The position numbers and the translations under genes were made by a program. A stretch of DNA of 5,940 nucleotides from an uncultured Barnesiella sp. (GTDB lineage: Bacteria; Bacteroidota; Bacteroidia; Bacteroidales; Barnesiellaceae_A): the NCBI GenBank assembly GCA_904502265.1, contig CAJGDT010000107.1, positions 1-5,940 of the forward strand. Direction: 5' to 3'. The notes beneath the pieces were generated by a model. The model was not told the origin of the DNA and made no database searches. It saw only the letters and a program-made list of their open reading frames with translations. This document shows positions 1 to 5,940 of the stretch, piece after piece. Positions within the stretch are counted from its first letter, which is position 1; every line of letters starts with the position of its first letter.

Positions 1-432
1 AAAGTATCTATTATCAATCGTTCGCATCACGCGCTTCCTTCGTATAGCACACCTCTGTCGGCGGGTATGGACATCCGCGCCAATCTTGAGGAGCCCATAA
101 CCTTGCAACCCGGCGAGCGTCGCCTCATTCCCACAGGATTGTTTATCGCCCTGCCCGAAGGTTACGAGGCACAGATACGCCCTCGTAGTGGCTTAGCATT
201 GAAGCATGGCATTACCGTACTCAATTCGCCCGGCACTATCGATGCCGACTATCGTGGTGAGGTGGGTATTATCCTTATTAACCACTCAGACAAAGCATTT
301 GTTATTGAAGATGGTGAACGTGTGGGTCAAATGGTGGTGGCTCAATATAGCCGTGTGGAGTGGAACGAAACCGACTCGCTCGACGAAACCGAACGCGGTG
401 CAGGTGGCTTCGGTCACACAGGTGTAAAATAG
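1..432 (+). CDS. dut: dUTP diphosphatase (dUTPase), 5' end cut by window edge
   Basis: Trimeric all-beta dUTPase: hydrolyses dUTP to dUMP and pyrophosphate, keeping uracil out of DNA and supplying dUMP for thymidylate synthesis; cytosolic. The reading frame is open from base 1, well before the first in-window Met (base 67), and that upstream part (KVSIINRSHHALPSYSTPLS) matches a normal dUTPase N-terminus, so Met67 is not the start. Counting the first codon as residue 1, all five family motifs are present: I, SAGMDIRA (20-27); II, PRSGLALKHG (61-70); III, SPGTIDADYRGE (76-87) with the presumed catalytic Asp at 81; IV, GERVGQMVV (105-113); V, the glycine-rich RGAGGFGHTG (132-141), which closes over the nucleotide. 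The 143 visible residues nearly equal the usual Bacteroidota length of about 144, so probably only the initiator Met, or one or two codons, is missing. It is the first visible gene of the run, 12 bases before the TPR gene. The family assignment is very secure. Confidence 0.97.
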   Translation, partial: KVSIINRSHHALPSYSTPLSAGMDIRANLEEPITLQPGERRLIPTGLFIALPEGYEAQIRPRSGLALKHGITVLNSPGTIDADYRGEVGIILINHSDKAFVIEDGERVGQMVVAQYSRVEWNETDSLDETERGAGGFGHTGVK

Positions 433-444
433 TCCTATAGCCGC
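433..444 (+). other. dut-TPR intergenic spacer, the only non-coding bases in the window
   Basis: Twelve bases (tcctatagccgc) separate the dut TAG from the TPR ATG. There is no purine-rich Shine-Dalgarno, no room for a promoter and no hairpin, so the TPR gene most likely relies on transcription from dut or further upstream. Confidence 0.9.
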
Positions 445-2172
445 ATGAAGAGATTGTTGTACTTAGTTTTGGCCTGCATTATTGGTACTATAGCAATGCA
501 TGCCATCGGTGGCAAGCAACCCCGCTGTAGCGAGGCTGACATGGCTTTGTACAACTACTTCTATATGGAGGGTGAGAAACAAAACGCTCTGGGCAACTTC
601 GACGCCGCTATGGCTTTGCTTGGCGAAGCTACTCGCATACACCCCAATGGCACAGCTGCACAATACAGTCTGGCCAAGATGTACATGATGATAAACCGTG
701 TAGATACAGCCTTACTTATGCTCAAAGGAGTTGCCGAAAGCGACACAACACACTTTTGGTTTAACCTTGCTTATGCCAACACAACCATCCACGCAAAGCA
801 ATTTGGTGAGGCCGAGCGCATCTTTAAACGCATCATAGCCAACCACCCCGACCATCCCGAGATATACAACTCGTTGGCAAACCTCTATGCACACCAGAAA
901 AAGTACAAAGAAGCCTTGGCTTGCTACGACTCGGTAGAGACATATATGGGCAACTCTCCCGAATTGGTAGGTAATCGTATTGCCTTGTACGATCTACTCG
1001 GCGATACAACCACAGCTATAAGCATGGCCGAAGATCTTGTTGCCGAGCAAGAGTACAACATCTATTACCTATTATACCTCACCGATGTTTATCGCCACTA
1101 TGGGCTCACCCCTCAGATGTACAATACGCTCCAAAAAGTACAGAAAGAAGCCCCGGACGAGCCGTTGGTGTATATGCAATTGGCATCGTACTATTTGCTC
1201 GAAAAAGACACTGCAGCCTTTTACAACGAGTACGATAGTCTACTTTACAACGAAAATATATCGTGTGAAGAAAAACACAACGCTCTCGAAAACTTTGCCA
1301 ACGAAGCTACTCGCTTTACTACCGACTCCATAATTATCGACTATTACCGCAAGTTAGTAGAGTTATATCCCTACGAGTATGCACCTCGCAACAATTATGC
1401 ACTCATGCTCATCTACACACAACGCCTCGATGAAGCATGCAAGCAACTTACCATTATCGCAGAGCAGTCGGACAAAAATGGCCAAGTGTGGGAGCAAATT
1501 ATGACAATATGCATAGACTTGGGGCAATATACCGAAGCTATAGAGGCCGGACTGAAAGCAATAGAAGCCGGACGCAAAGAGTGTATAACCTACATTTACT
1601 TGAGCAATGCAATGCTCTTAGCCAAACAATACGACCAGGCCGAGAAGTGTGCCCTGACAGCCCTCGATAGCATTTGTAACAATAACCAACGCCACGAGCG
1701 CTCATACCTATATGGCATCTTAGCCGAGACATACTCCAATAGAGACATGCTCGAAGAGTGTTACCAATACTACGACTCGGCACTGGTATATAACAGCAAT
1801 AATGCAATGATACTAAATAACTACGCATACAAATTGGCCACCAATGGAGGCGACCTCTACAAGGCCGAGAATATGAGTAGTAGAAGTATAAACTTAGAGC
1901 CGGACAATACCACCTATATAGATACCTATGCCTGGGTGCTATTCAAGATGAACAGCTACACATTGGCTCGTATCTACATGGAGAAGGCTCTCGACAAGCT
2001 GAGCGACGAGGATAGCTTATCGGCCGAATATTACGAACACTATGGCGATATACTCATCATGCTGGGCGAAACAGACAAAGCTATAGAGCAATGGAATCAA
2101 GCTCTTAAATTGGCTCCGGAGCGTACTATATTGAAACAAAAAATCGAGCAAAAGCAATACATAGAAGAATGA
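445..2172 (+). CDS. Secreted tetratricopeptide-repeat protein
   Basis: A 575-residue protein with a basic, hydrophobic N-terminus (MKRLLYLVLACIIGTIAMHA), read as a signal peptide cleaved near residue 20. A 'VLAC' at 8-11 resembles a lipobox, but the hydrophobic stretch before it is too short to favour a lipoprotein. The rest is an all-helical array of TPR-like repeats. The clearest lie at about 34-67, 104-136, 138-170, 312-345, 347-379, 420-451, 453-487, 489-520 and 526-560; the last (YYEHYGDILIMLGETDKAIEQWNQALKLAP) is nearly canonical, with Gly, Ala and Pro at consensus positions. The middle (about 172-300) is more degenerate. There is no catalytic domain; TPR arrays are protein-binding scaffolds, here probably periplasmic. 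The ATG lies 12 bases after the dut stop with no Shine-Dalgarno, and the stop overlaps the DUF4292 start. Co-transcription with a lipoprotein and an EnvC-like protein suggests a role in envelope assembly or division, but the partner cannot be named from sequence. Confidence 0.9.
   Translation: MKRLLYLVLACIIGTIAMHAIGGKQPRCSEADMALYNYFYMEGEKQNALGNFDAAMALLGEATRIHPNGTAAQYSLAKMYMMINRVDTALLMLKGVAESDTTHFWFNLAYANTTIHAKQFGEAERIFKRIIANHPDHPEIYNSLANLYAHQKKYKEALACYDSVETYMGNSPELVGNRIALYDLLGDTTTAISMAEDLVAEQEYNIYYLLYLTDVYRHYGLTPQMYNTLQKVQKEAPDEPLVYMQLASYYLLEKDTAAFYNEYDSLLYNENISCEEKHNALENFANEATRFTTDSIIIDYYRKLVELYPYEYAPRNNYALMLIYTQRLDEACKQLTIIAEQSDKNGQVWEQIMTICIDLGQYTEAIEAGLKAIEAGRKECITYIYLSNAMLLAKQYDQAEKCALTALDSICNNNQRHERSYLYGILAETYSNRDMLEECYQYYDSALVYNSNNAMILNNYAYKLATNGGDLYKAENMSSRSINLEPDNTTYIDTYAWVLFKMNSYTLARIYMEKALDKLSDEDSLSAEYYEHYGDILIMLGETDKAIEQWNQALKLAPERTILKQKIEQKQYIEE
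2169..2172 (+). promoter_or_regulatory. ATGA stop/start overlap, TPR gene to DUF4292 gene
   Basis: TGA 2170-2172 ends the TPR gene and ATG 2169-2171 starts the lipoprotein gene. No Shine-Dalgarno precedes it (acatagaaga), so re-initiation by terminating ribosomes is the likely route. Confidence 0.8.
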
Positions 2173-2993
2173 GAAAACAAGCATTACTGATACTCGGCAT
2201 TATACTCTTATCTCTTTGGGTCGGTTGTAAAAGCAACAAAGAGGTCTCAACTATTGTTGGGGTTGAGAATATAGCTCAAAAAAATGAGGAGAAAAGACTC
2301 TTTGCCGAAATGATAACAGCCTATGGCTCATGGGAGACCTTTGTAGCCTCAGGCTCGGTAAATGTTGCCGGACTGAATAGCTCTTTCGAATTGCGCATGA
2401 TACGTAACGAGGCCATACAGATTTCAATACGCCCCCTTTTAGGCATAGAAGTGGCTCGCATCATTATTACCCCCGAAAAGATTTCTCTTTATGACAAAAT
2501 GAGCAAAACCGCCTCTGTTGCCGAGTTGAGTTCATTACAAGAGAAGCTTCCTTTTGATGTCTCTTTCAGCAATATACAGAGTGTATTCTTGGGTCGTCCT
2601 TTTTTAATGGGCAACGAGGAGATAACCCTCGACGACTTTGATGATTTCAATTTTGAAGTTGCTTCACCCAAATGGATTATGACACCTAAAGTCACAGCCA
2701 ACAATATAGCTTATATGTTTGGTATGGAAGGACAACAAGTAACACAACTGAGCGGTGGCGAAGTGGGCAACACCCGTAGACTTGATTGTCAATATAGCGA
2801 CCATGAGACCATTACAGGACATATCGTACCCACCATTATCAAAGCTACTGCTACGGGTAGCACCAAAAGCTATTCGGCCTCACTCTACTACACCTCTATA
2901 GCATTCGACACAAAAACCTCTATCGATAGCAGTTCGTTTAGAAACTACAGCGAATCATCTATGATGGATCTTATCAAGTCTTTCATGAAATGA
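2169..2993 (+). CDS. DUF4292 family lipoprotein
   Basis: A 274-residue predicted lipoprotein. The signal peptide MRKQALLILGIILLSLWVGC has a basic start, a hydrophobic core and a lipobox (W-V-G-Cys20). The residues after the Cys (KSNKEVS) lack the acidic cluster of Bacteroidota surface-export signals, so a periplasm-facing lipoprotein is inferred. The mature part is beta-rich: a strand-type segment at 59-101 (ASGSVNVAGLNSSFELRMIRN, then ISIRPLLGIEVARIIITPEKISLYDKM) matches my recall of the DUF4292 core, and the C-terminal third (200-250) has alternating strand patterns such as SYSASLYYTSIAF. This family is usually annotated as unknown function; its profile (N-terminal lipid, half-barrel-like strands, 'RPLLGIEVARI' segment) resembles LolA/LolB-type lipoprotein carriers, which is an inference. 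It starts inside the TPR gene's stop (ATGA), and its own stop overlaps the EnvC-like start, so the three are probably made together. Confidence 0.85.
   Translation: MRKQALLILGIILLSLWVGCKSNKEVSTIVGVENIAQKNEEKRLFAEMITAYGSWETFVASGSVNVAGLNSSFELRMIRNEAIQISIRPLLGIEVARIIITPEKISLYDKMSKTASVAELSSLQEKLPFDVSFSNIQSVFLGRPFLMGNEEITLDDFDDFNFEVASPKWIMTPKVTANNIAYMFGMEGQQVTQLSGGEVGNTRRLDCQYSDHETITGHIVPTIIKATATGSTKSYSASLYYTSIAFDTKTSIDSSSFRNYSESSMMDLIKSFMK
2990..2993 (+). promoter_or_regulatory. ATGA stop/start overlap, DUF4292 gene to EnvC-like gene
   Basis: TGA 2991-2993 ends the DUF4292 gene and ATG 2990-2992 opens the EnvC-like gene. The upstream tctttcatga is not a Shine-Dalgarno. The signal peptide directly after this ATG supports it as the true start. 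Confidence 0.8.
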
Positions 2994-4324
2994 TATACTT
3001 CAACAAAATACTTTCATTTCTCGTTGTCGTACTGTTCCTTTTAACGGGAACAGTATCGGCTCAAAACGTCGAGGAGTTGCGACATGACAAGGAGCAAGCC
3101 GAAAGCGAATTGCGCAAGACCAATCGTGAGTTGCAAAAGACTTTGAAAAGTGCCAACAGCATGATAAAAGAGATGGAGTTGCTCAACGCCGAGATAAACG
3201 ACCAAAATAAGTTTATCAAAAGACTCAACAATGAGGTGACCCGACTCAATCGCCGACAACGCGCCATGCAAGACTCTATTGTACTACTCAAGAAGGAGTT
3301 GCAAAACAAACAAAGTTCGTACGGAAAGGCCATACGCAATATGGGGCGAAGAGGCAATAGTTACGACCAGTTCTTATTTATTTTCTCGGCCGAGTCATTC
3401 CAACAGTCATTGCGTCGTGTACGCTATCTCAGAGAATATTCCGATTGGCGCAAGAGACAATCACAAGAGATTGTACTCAAGCAAGAAGAATTAGCCTCGC
3501 AACAAATACAACTCGACTCGCTTATTGCCGAGCGTAAAGGTATCTTAGAGATGCGTACCCAAGAGGCCAATAAACTAAAAAGCAAGAAACGCGAGAAAAA
3601 CGAGTTTGTTGCACAATTGCGAAAGAGTGAAAAATCGCTACGAAAAGAGGCCGATAAACAACAAGCACGTATCAACAAACTCAACAAGCAAATAGACGAC
3701 ATCATAGCCGAGGAAGCCCGAAAAGCAGCAGAAAGAGCTCGCGCAGAGGCCGAAGCCGAGGCTGCACGATTGGCCGCTGAAAAGGCGACCGCCGAGGGAA
3801 AATCGACACCCAAGAAGGAGGAAAAGAAGGTTGAGAGTAATAAAAAATCCACCGCCAAATCGAAAGACCCACAATACCAAATGACTCGCGCCGACCGTGA
3901 ATTGTCGGGTAGCTTCGAGAAAAACAAAGGCAAACTCCCCTTCCCCATACAAGGACAATATCGAATTGTAGGACACTTCGGCTTGCAAAAGCACCCCGAG
4001 TTTAAGTATCTCGACAAGAACAACTTGGGTATAGACATAGAGACCACTCCCGGCACAAAAGCTCGCGCCATCTTTGAGGGAGAGGTAGCACGTGTATTCT
4101 CATTTGGTGGTGCCGAAAAGGCTGTCATGATACGTCACGGTAACTATTACACCGTATATACCGGCCTCATCGAGGTTTACGTAAAAGCAGGCGACAAAGT
4201 AAAGATAAGACAAGACCTGGGTGTGATTTATAGCGACCCCAAGGACAATAACCGTACCCGACTATCGTTCCAAATTCGTAAAGAGATGGAAAAACTCAAC
4301 CCCGAACTGTGGCTTGATATGTAA
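2990..4324 (+). CDS. envC: EnvC-like murein hydrolase activator (coiled coil plus degenerate LytM/M23 domain)
   Basis: A 444-residue exported protein. Residues 1-25 form a signal peptide (cleavage after VSA, before QNVEEL). Residues 27-115 and 150-265 are charged, heptad-like coiled coil; the part between includes FLFIFSAESFQQSLRRVRYL (128-147), a segment typical of EnvC-like proteins. An Ala/Glu-rich stretch (240-268) and a Lys/Ser-rich linker (271-293) lead to a C-terminal LytM/M23 fold (about 317-442), ending in NPELWL like the NPxxWL end of E. coli EnvC. At the five M23 zinc or catalytic positions I read Asn345, Asp349, Gly392, Arg424 and Ser426 where active enzymes have His, Asp, His, His, His, so peptidase activity is unlikely. 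In E. coli, EnvC is recruited by FtsEX and activates amidases AmiA and AmiB at the division septum; the same role here is inferred. The symbol denotes family resemblance rather than proven orthology; databases may call it 'peptidase M23'. The start is fixed by the ATGA overlap and the good signal peptide directly after it. Confidence 0.9.
   Translation: MIYFNKILSFLVVVLFLLTGTVSAQNVEELRHDKEQAESELRKTNRELQKTLKSANSMIKEMELLNAEINDQNKFIKRLNNEVTRLNRRQRAMQDSIVLLKKELQNKQSSYGKAIRNMGRRGNSYDQFLFIFSAESFQQSLRRVRYLREYSDWRKRQSQEIVLKQEELASQQIQLDSLIAERKGILEMRTQEANKLKSKKREKNEFVAQLRKSEKSLRKEADKQQARINKLNKQIDDIIAEEARKAAERARAEAEAEAARLAAEKATAEGKSTPKKEEKKVESNKKSTAKSKDPQYQMTRADRELSGSFEKNKGKLPFPIQGQYRIVGHFGLQKHPEFKYLDKNNLGIDIETTPGTKARAIFEGEVARVFSFGGAEKAVMIRHGNYYTVYTGLIEVYVKAGDKVKIRQDLGVIYSDPKDNNRTRLSFQIRKEMEKLNPELWLDM
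3707..3868 (+). other. Low-complexity Ala/Glu- then Lys/Ser-rich linker within the EnvC-like protein
   Basis: Encodes residues 240-293. The first part is a near-uninterrupted Ala/Glu/Arg helix (AEEARKAAERARAEAEAEAA and onward) built from imperfect repeats of gcc-gag, gcc-gaa and gca-gag codon pairs. The second part is rich in Lys, Ser and Glu and probably disordered. It joins the coiled coil to the LytM domain, so it is a tether of likely variable length. The codons differ enough that simple slippage is not obvious. Confidence 0.75.
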
Positions 4325-4326
4325 TG
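4322..4326 (+). promoter_or_regulatory. TAATG stop/start overlap, EnvC-like gene to acyltransferase gene
   Basis: TAA 4322-4324 ends the EnvC-like gene, and its last A is the first base of ATG 4324-4326. This couples the division-type gene to the glycan-type genes. If translation instead begins at ATG 4351, the spacing would be 26 bases and coupling would be looser. Confidence 0.65.
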
Positions 4327-5295
4327 AATGTACAAACACACACCAACGCTATGACATCGACATACGAAATAGAGAAATATAGACCTGAGCTTAAAGAGAC
4401 ATGGGATGCATGCGTAGAGCGATCGGCAAACGGTACGTTCCTATTTAAGCGCAACTACATGGAATACCATGCCCACCGTTTTGTCGATTTCTCACTTATG
4501 ATATACTGTAAGGGTAAGTTGATAGCCCTACTGCCTGCATCCTTGCACAATGACGAGATAACCTCTCATGGTGGACTTACTTATGGAGGTTTCATTACTT
4601 CGGCTGAAGTTTCTTCGACACAACTACTCGACATCTTCAAGTCAACAGCACAATTCCTTAAAGAGCAAGGCATTGCCATGTGGAACTACAAACCTGTTCC
4701 ACACATTTACCACACCTATCCACACGATAGCGAACAATATGCCCTCTACCAACTTGGTGCCGAGCGAGTAGCTTGCAACCTCTCGTCAACTATCGACCTC
4801 ACATCTCCACTACGCTATTCCGAGTTACGTCGTCGTGGTATCAAACGCGCCCAAAAGAGTGGCGTAACCATTCATAAAAGCAACGATTTTGCTCCGTTTT
4901 GGAGTGTGCTGGAGGACAACTTACGCCAACGACACAATGTGTCGCCCGTACACACACTCGACGAGATTACCCTCCTACACAATCGCTTCCCAAACGAAAT
5001 TCAACTGTATACCGCTACACTCAATCATGAGGTTGTAGCCGGTTGTGTTATATACAACACCGGCAGAGTAGCTCATGCACAATATATCAGTGCATCGGCA
5101 TTGGGCAAAGAGAGCGGTGCATTAGACTTACTCTTTGCGCACCTCATCGAACAAGAATACAATACAAGCCGCTATTTCGACTTCGGTATCTCAACGGAAG
5201 AGGGTGGTAAATACCTCAACAACGGACTATTGTCGCAGAAAGAAGGATTCGGCGCACGAGGAATTGTTTACGAAACCTATCGCATAAGACTATGA
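4324..5295 (+). CDS. FemAB/GNAT-like acyltransferase, probably for a cell-surface glycan
   Basis: A 323-residue soluble protein with no signal peptide or membrane segment, so cytosolic. The layout fits the two-lobed FemAB/GNAT-like fold seen in Bacteroidota glycan loci. The N-terminal lobe has WDACVERSANGTFLFKRNYMEYH (27-49), SHGGLTYGGF (81-90) and YKPVPHIYH (122-130). The C-terminal lobe (about 165-312) has RRRGIKRAQKSGVTIH (169-184), a central sheet region VVAGCVIYNTGRVAHAQYISAS (237-258), GALDLLFAHLI (265-275) and FDFGISTEEGGKYLNNGLLSQKEGFG (285-310). Such proteins transfer acyl or aminoacyl groups; the acceptor cannot be read from sequence, though the flippase gene that follows makes a sugar on a lipid-linked oligosaccharide plausible. 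ATG 4324 shares its A with the preceding TAA (TAATG). ATG 4351 (Met10) is an alternative start, and homologues as I recall them begin nearer that point. The C-terminus overlaps the flippase start. Confidence 0.85.
   Translation: MNVQTHTNAMTSTYEIEKYRPELKETWDACVERSANGTFLFKRNYMEYHAHRFVDFSLMIYCKGKLIALLPASLHNDEITSHGGLTYGGFITSAEVSSTQLLDIFKSTAQFLKEQGIAMWNYKPVPHIYHTYPHDSEQYALYQLGAERVACNLSSTIDLTSPLRYSELRRRGIKRAQKSGVTIHKSNDFAPFWSVLEDNLRQRHNVSPVHTLDEITLLHNRFPNEIQLYTATLNHEVVAGCVIYNTGRVAHAQYISASALGKESGALDLLFAHLIEQEYNTSRYFDFGISTEEGGKYLNNGLLSQKEGFGARGIVYETYRIRL
5292..5295 (+). promoter_or_regulatory. ATGA stop/start overlap, acyltransferase gene to flippase gene
   Basis: TGA 5293-5295 ends the acyltransferase gene and ATG 5292-5294 starts the flippase. 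No Shine-Dalgarno is seen in the preceding catacgcataagact-type sequence, and the N-terminal helix of the flippase follows at a normal distance. Confidence 0.8.
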
Positions 5296-5940
5296 GCCAA
5301 TCGTCCGATAATAACCTATACCGTGTCATCACCAAGGCAGCAGCCATCTTTGGCGGTGTACAAGTTGTGAGCATACTATGCTCGGTTGTACGCACAAAGA
5401 TTATAGCAGTGCTGCTGGGTAGCGTGGGTATCGGCATCATCGGACTCTATAATAGCGCAATTGAAACAATCACAGCTCTTACGGGGCTGGGCATACGCAG
5501 CAGCTCGGTGCGCGAAATATCGGAGGCGCATAATAAAAATGATAAAAACGATCTATCGCGCATTGTAACCATCGTGCGTCGTTGGTCGTGGTTTGTGGGC
5601 TTGCTGGGAGCTGTAGTACTCATTACACTTTCACCCCTACTTAGCCAATATACCTTTGGCGACAACGAACATATATGGGGATTTGTATGGTTATCATGTA
5701 CTCTGCTATTTAATGCACTTACATCGGGCGAACAAGCCATTCTACAAGGCACCAAACAACTCAAACGCCTGGCTCGATGCTCGGTATATGGATCTATTGC
5801 AGCATTGGTTGTCTCATTACCCTTATACTACTTTATGGGTATCGACGGCATTGTGCCGTCTCTCATGCTCTATGCCGCTGCTACACTGATAGTAACTCTA
5901 TTGTACAAAGACCGGAGCATAGAAAGATCCGACATTACCA
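5292..5940 (+). CDS. Wzx-type O-antigen/oligosaccharide flippase, 3' end cut by window edge
   Basis: The frame stays open from ATG 5292 to the last base, giving 216 residues of a protein that usually runs to more than 400. It is a polytopic inner-membrane protein of the polysaccharide-transport (MATE/MOP) superfamily that flips undecaprenyl-linked oligosaccharides to the periplasmic face. Hydrophobic segments lie at about 15-33, 37-66 (probably one to two passes), 99-119, 128-145, 164-182 and 185-205. Family-like landmarks are the N-terminal ITKAAAIFGGVQVVSILCSVVRTKIIAVLLG, the Gly-rich GSVGIGIIGLYNS (43-55), LTGLGIRSSSVREIS (63-77) and the loop LQGTKQLKRLA (151-161). Similar proteins are annotated 'O-antigen translocase' (WzxE-like). 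It begins in the acyltransferase stop (ATGA), which supports a shared glycan task. About half of the protein lies beyond the window, so intactness cannot be judged. Confidence 0.9.
   Translation, partial: MSQSSDNNLYRVITKAAAIFGGVQVVSILCSVVRTKIIAVLLGSVGIGIIGLYNSAIETITALTGLGIRSSSVREISEAHNKNDKNDLSRIVTIVRRWSWFVGLLGAVVLITLSPLLSQYTFGDNEHIWGFVWLSCTLLFNALTSGEQAILQGTKQLKRLARCSVYGSIAALVVSLPLYYFMGIDGIVPSLMLYAAATLIVTLLYKDRSIERSDIT

Noticed and set aside
67..69. ATG 67 as the start of dut
   Set aside because: Starting here would remove the SAG of dUTPase motif I and the first strand, and the frame is open and family-like back to base 1.
464..471. TAGTTTTG, a match to the Bacteroidota -7 promoter element TAnnTTTG
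   Set aside because: It lies inside the TPR signal-peptide codons, downstream of that gene's start, and there is no TTTG at the -33 distance.
466..480. Lipobox-like V-L-A-C at residues 8-11 of the TPR protein
   Set aside because: Only about seven residues precede the Cys after the basic start, and the hydrophobic run continues past it, so an ordinary signal peptide cut near residue 20 fits better. Not fully excluded.
2714..2721. TATGTTTG, another TAnnTTTG match
   Set aside because: It is in the middle of the DUF4292 gene with no -33 TTTG and no gene start at a suitable distance downstream.
3740..3795. Gcc-gag / gcc-gaa repeats as a possible tandem-repeat array
   Set aside because: The units are short, impure and explained by an Ala/Glu helix; no constant unit length is seen.
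3424..4128. Long open frame on the minus strand (234 codons) opposite the EnvC-like gene
   Set aside because: Its predicted protein is Ser/Phe/Leu/Ala-rich with no domain pattern, which is what the antisense of a Lys/Glu/Ala-rich coiled coil gives. The sense strand has a signal peptide, coiled coil and LytM fold.
5651..5658. TACCTTTG, a further TAnnTTTG match
   Set aside because: It is internal to the flippase coding region, without a -33 element; chance match.

Overview
The window appears to come from a Bacteroidota chromosome, most likely order Bacteroidales. Three things point there: the protein signatures (a Dut with the Bacteroides-type 'MDIRANL.EPITL' and 'DETERGAGGFGHTG' segments, and a DUF4292 lipoprotein); the gene order dut - TPR protein - DUF4292 lipoprotein - EnvC-like M23 protein, which I recall as common in this group; and the lack of Shine-Dalgarno-like purine runs before the starts. 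The taxon is inferred from recall, not from a search.

Layout: six genes, all on the + strand, fill the window. They are the 3' part of dut (1-432, missing perhaps only its start codon), a secreted tetratricopeptide-repeat protein (445-2172), a DUF4292 lipoprotein (2169-2993), an EnvC-like coiled-coil protein with a degenerate LytM/M23 domain (2990-4324), a FemAB/GNAT-like acyltransferase (4324-5295), and the 5' part of a Wzx-type polysaccharide flippase (5292 to the window end). Only 12 bases, between dut and the TPR gene, are non-coding. The next four junctions overlap by 4, 4, 1 and 4 bases (ATGA, ATGA, TAATG, ATGA), so the set reads as one translationally coupled operon. I see no promoter, terminator, RNA gene, mobile element or CRISPR array.

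How the genes may work together: apart from dut (nucleotide-pool sanitation), every product is predicted to act in or at the cell envelope. The TPR protein would be a periplasmic scaffold. The DUF4292 lipoprotein has an outer-membrane lipoprotein-like (possibly LolB-like) profile. The EnvC-like protein has lost four of the five M23 zinc or catalytic positions, so it is best read as a non-enzymatic activator of cell-wall amidases in division. The last two genes look like the start of a surface-glycan segment (acyltransferase plus lipid-linked oligosaccharide flippase) coupled directly to the division gene. This is ordinary conserved chromosomal architecture rather than an obvious new defence or mobile system. 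The points most worth a second look are the dead LytM domain, the uncharacterised TPR/DUF4292/EnvC trio, and the seam between cell division and glycan export.
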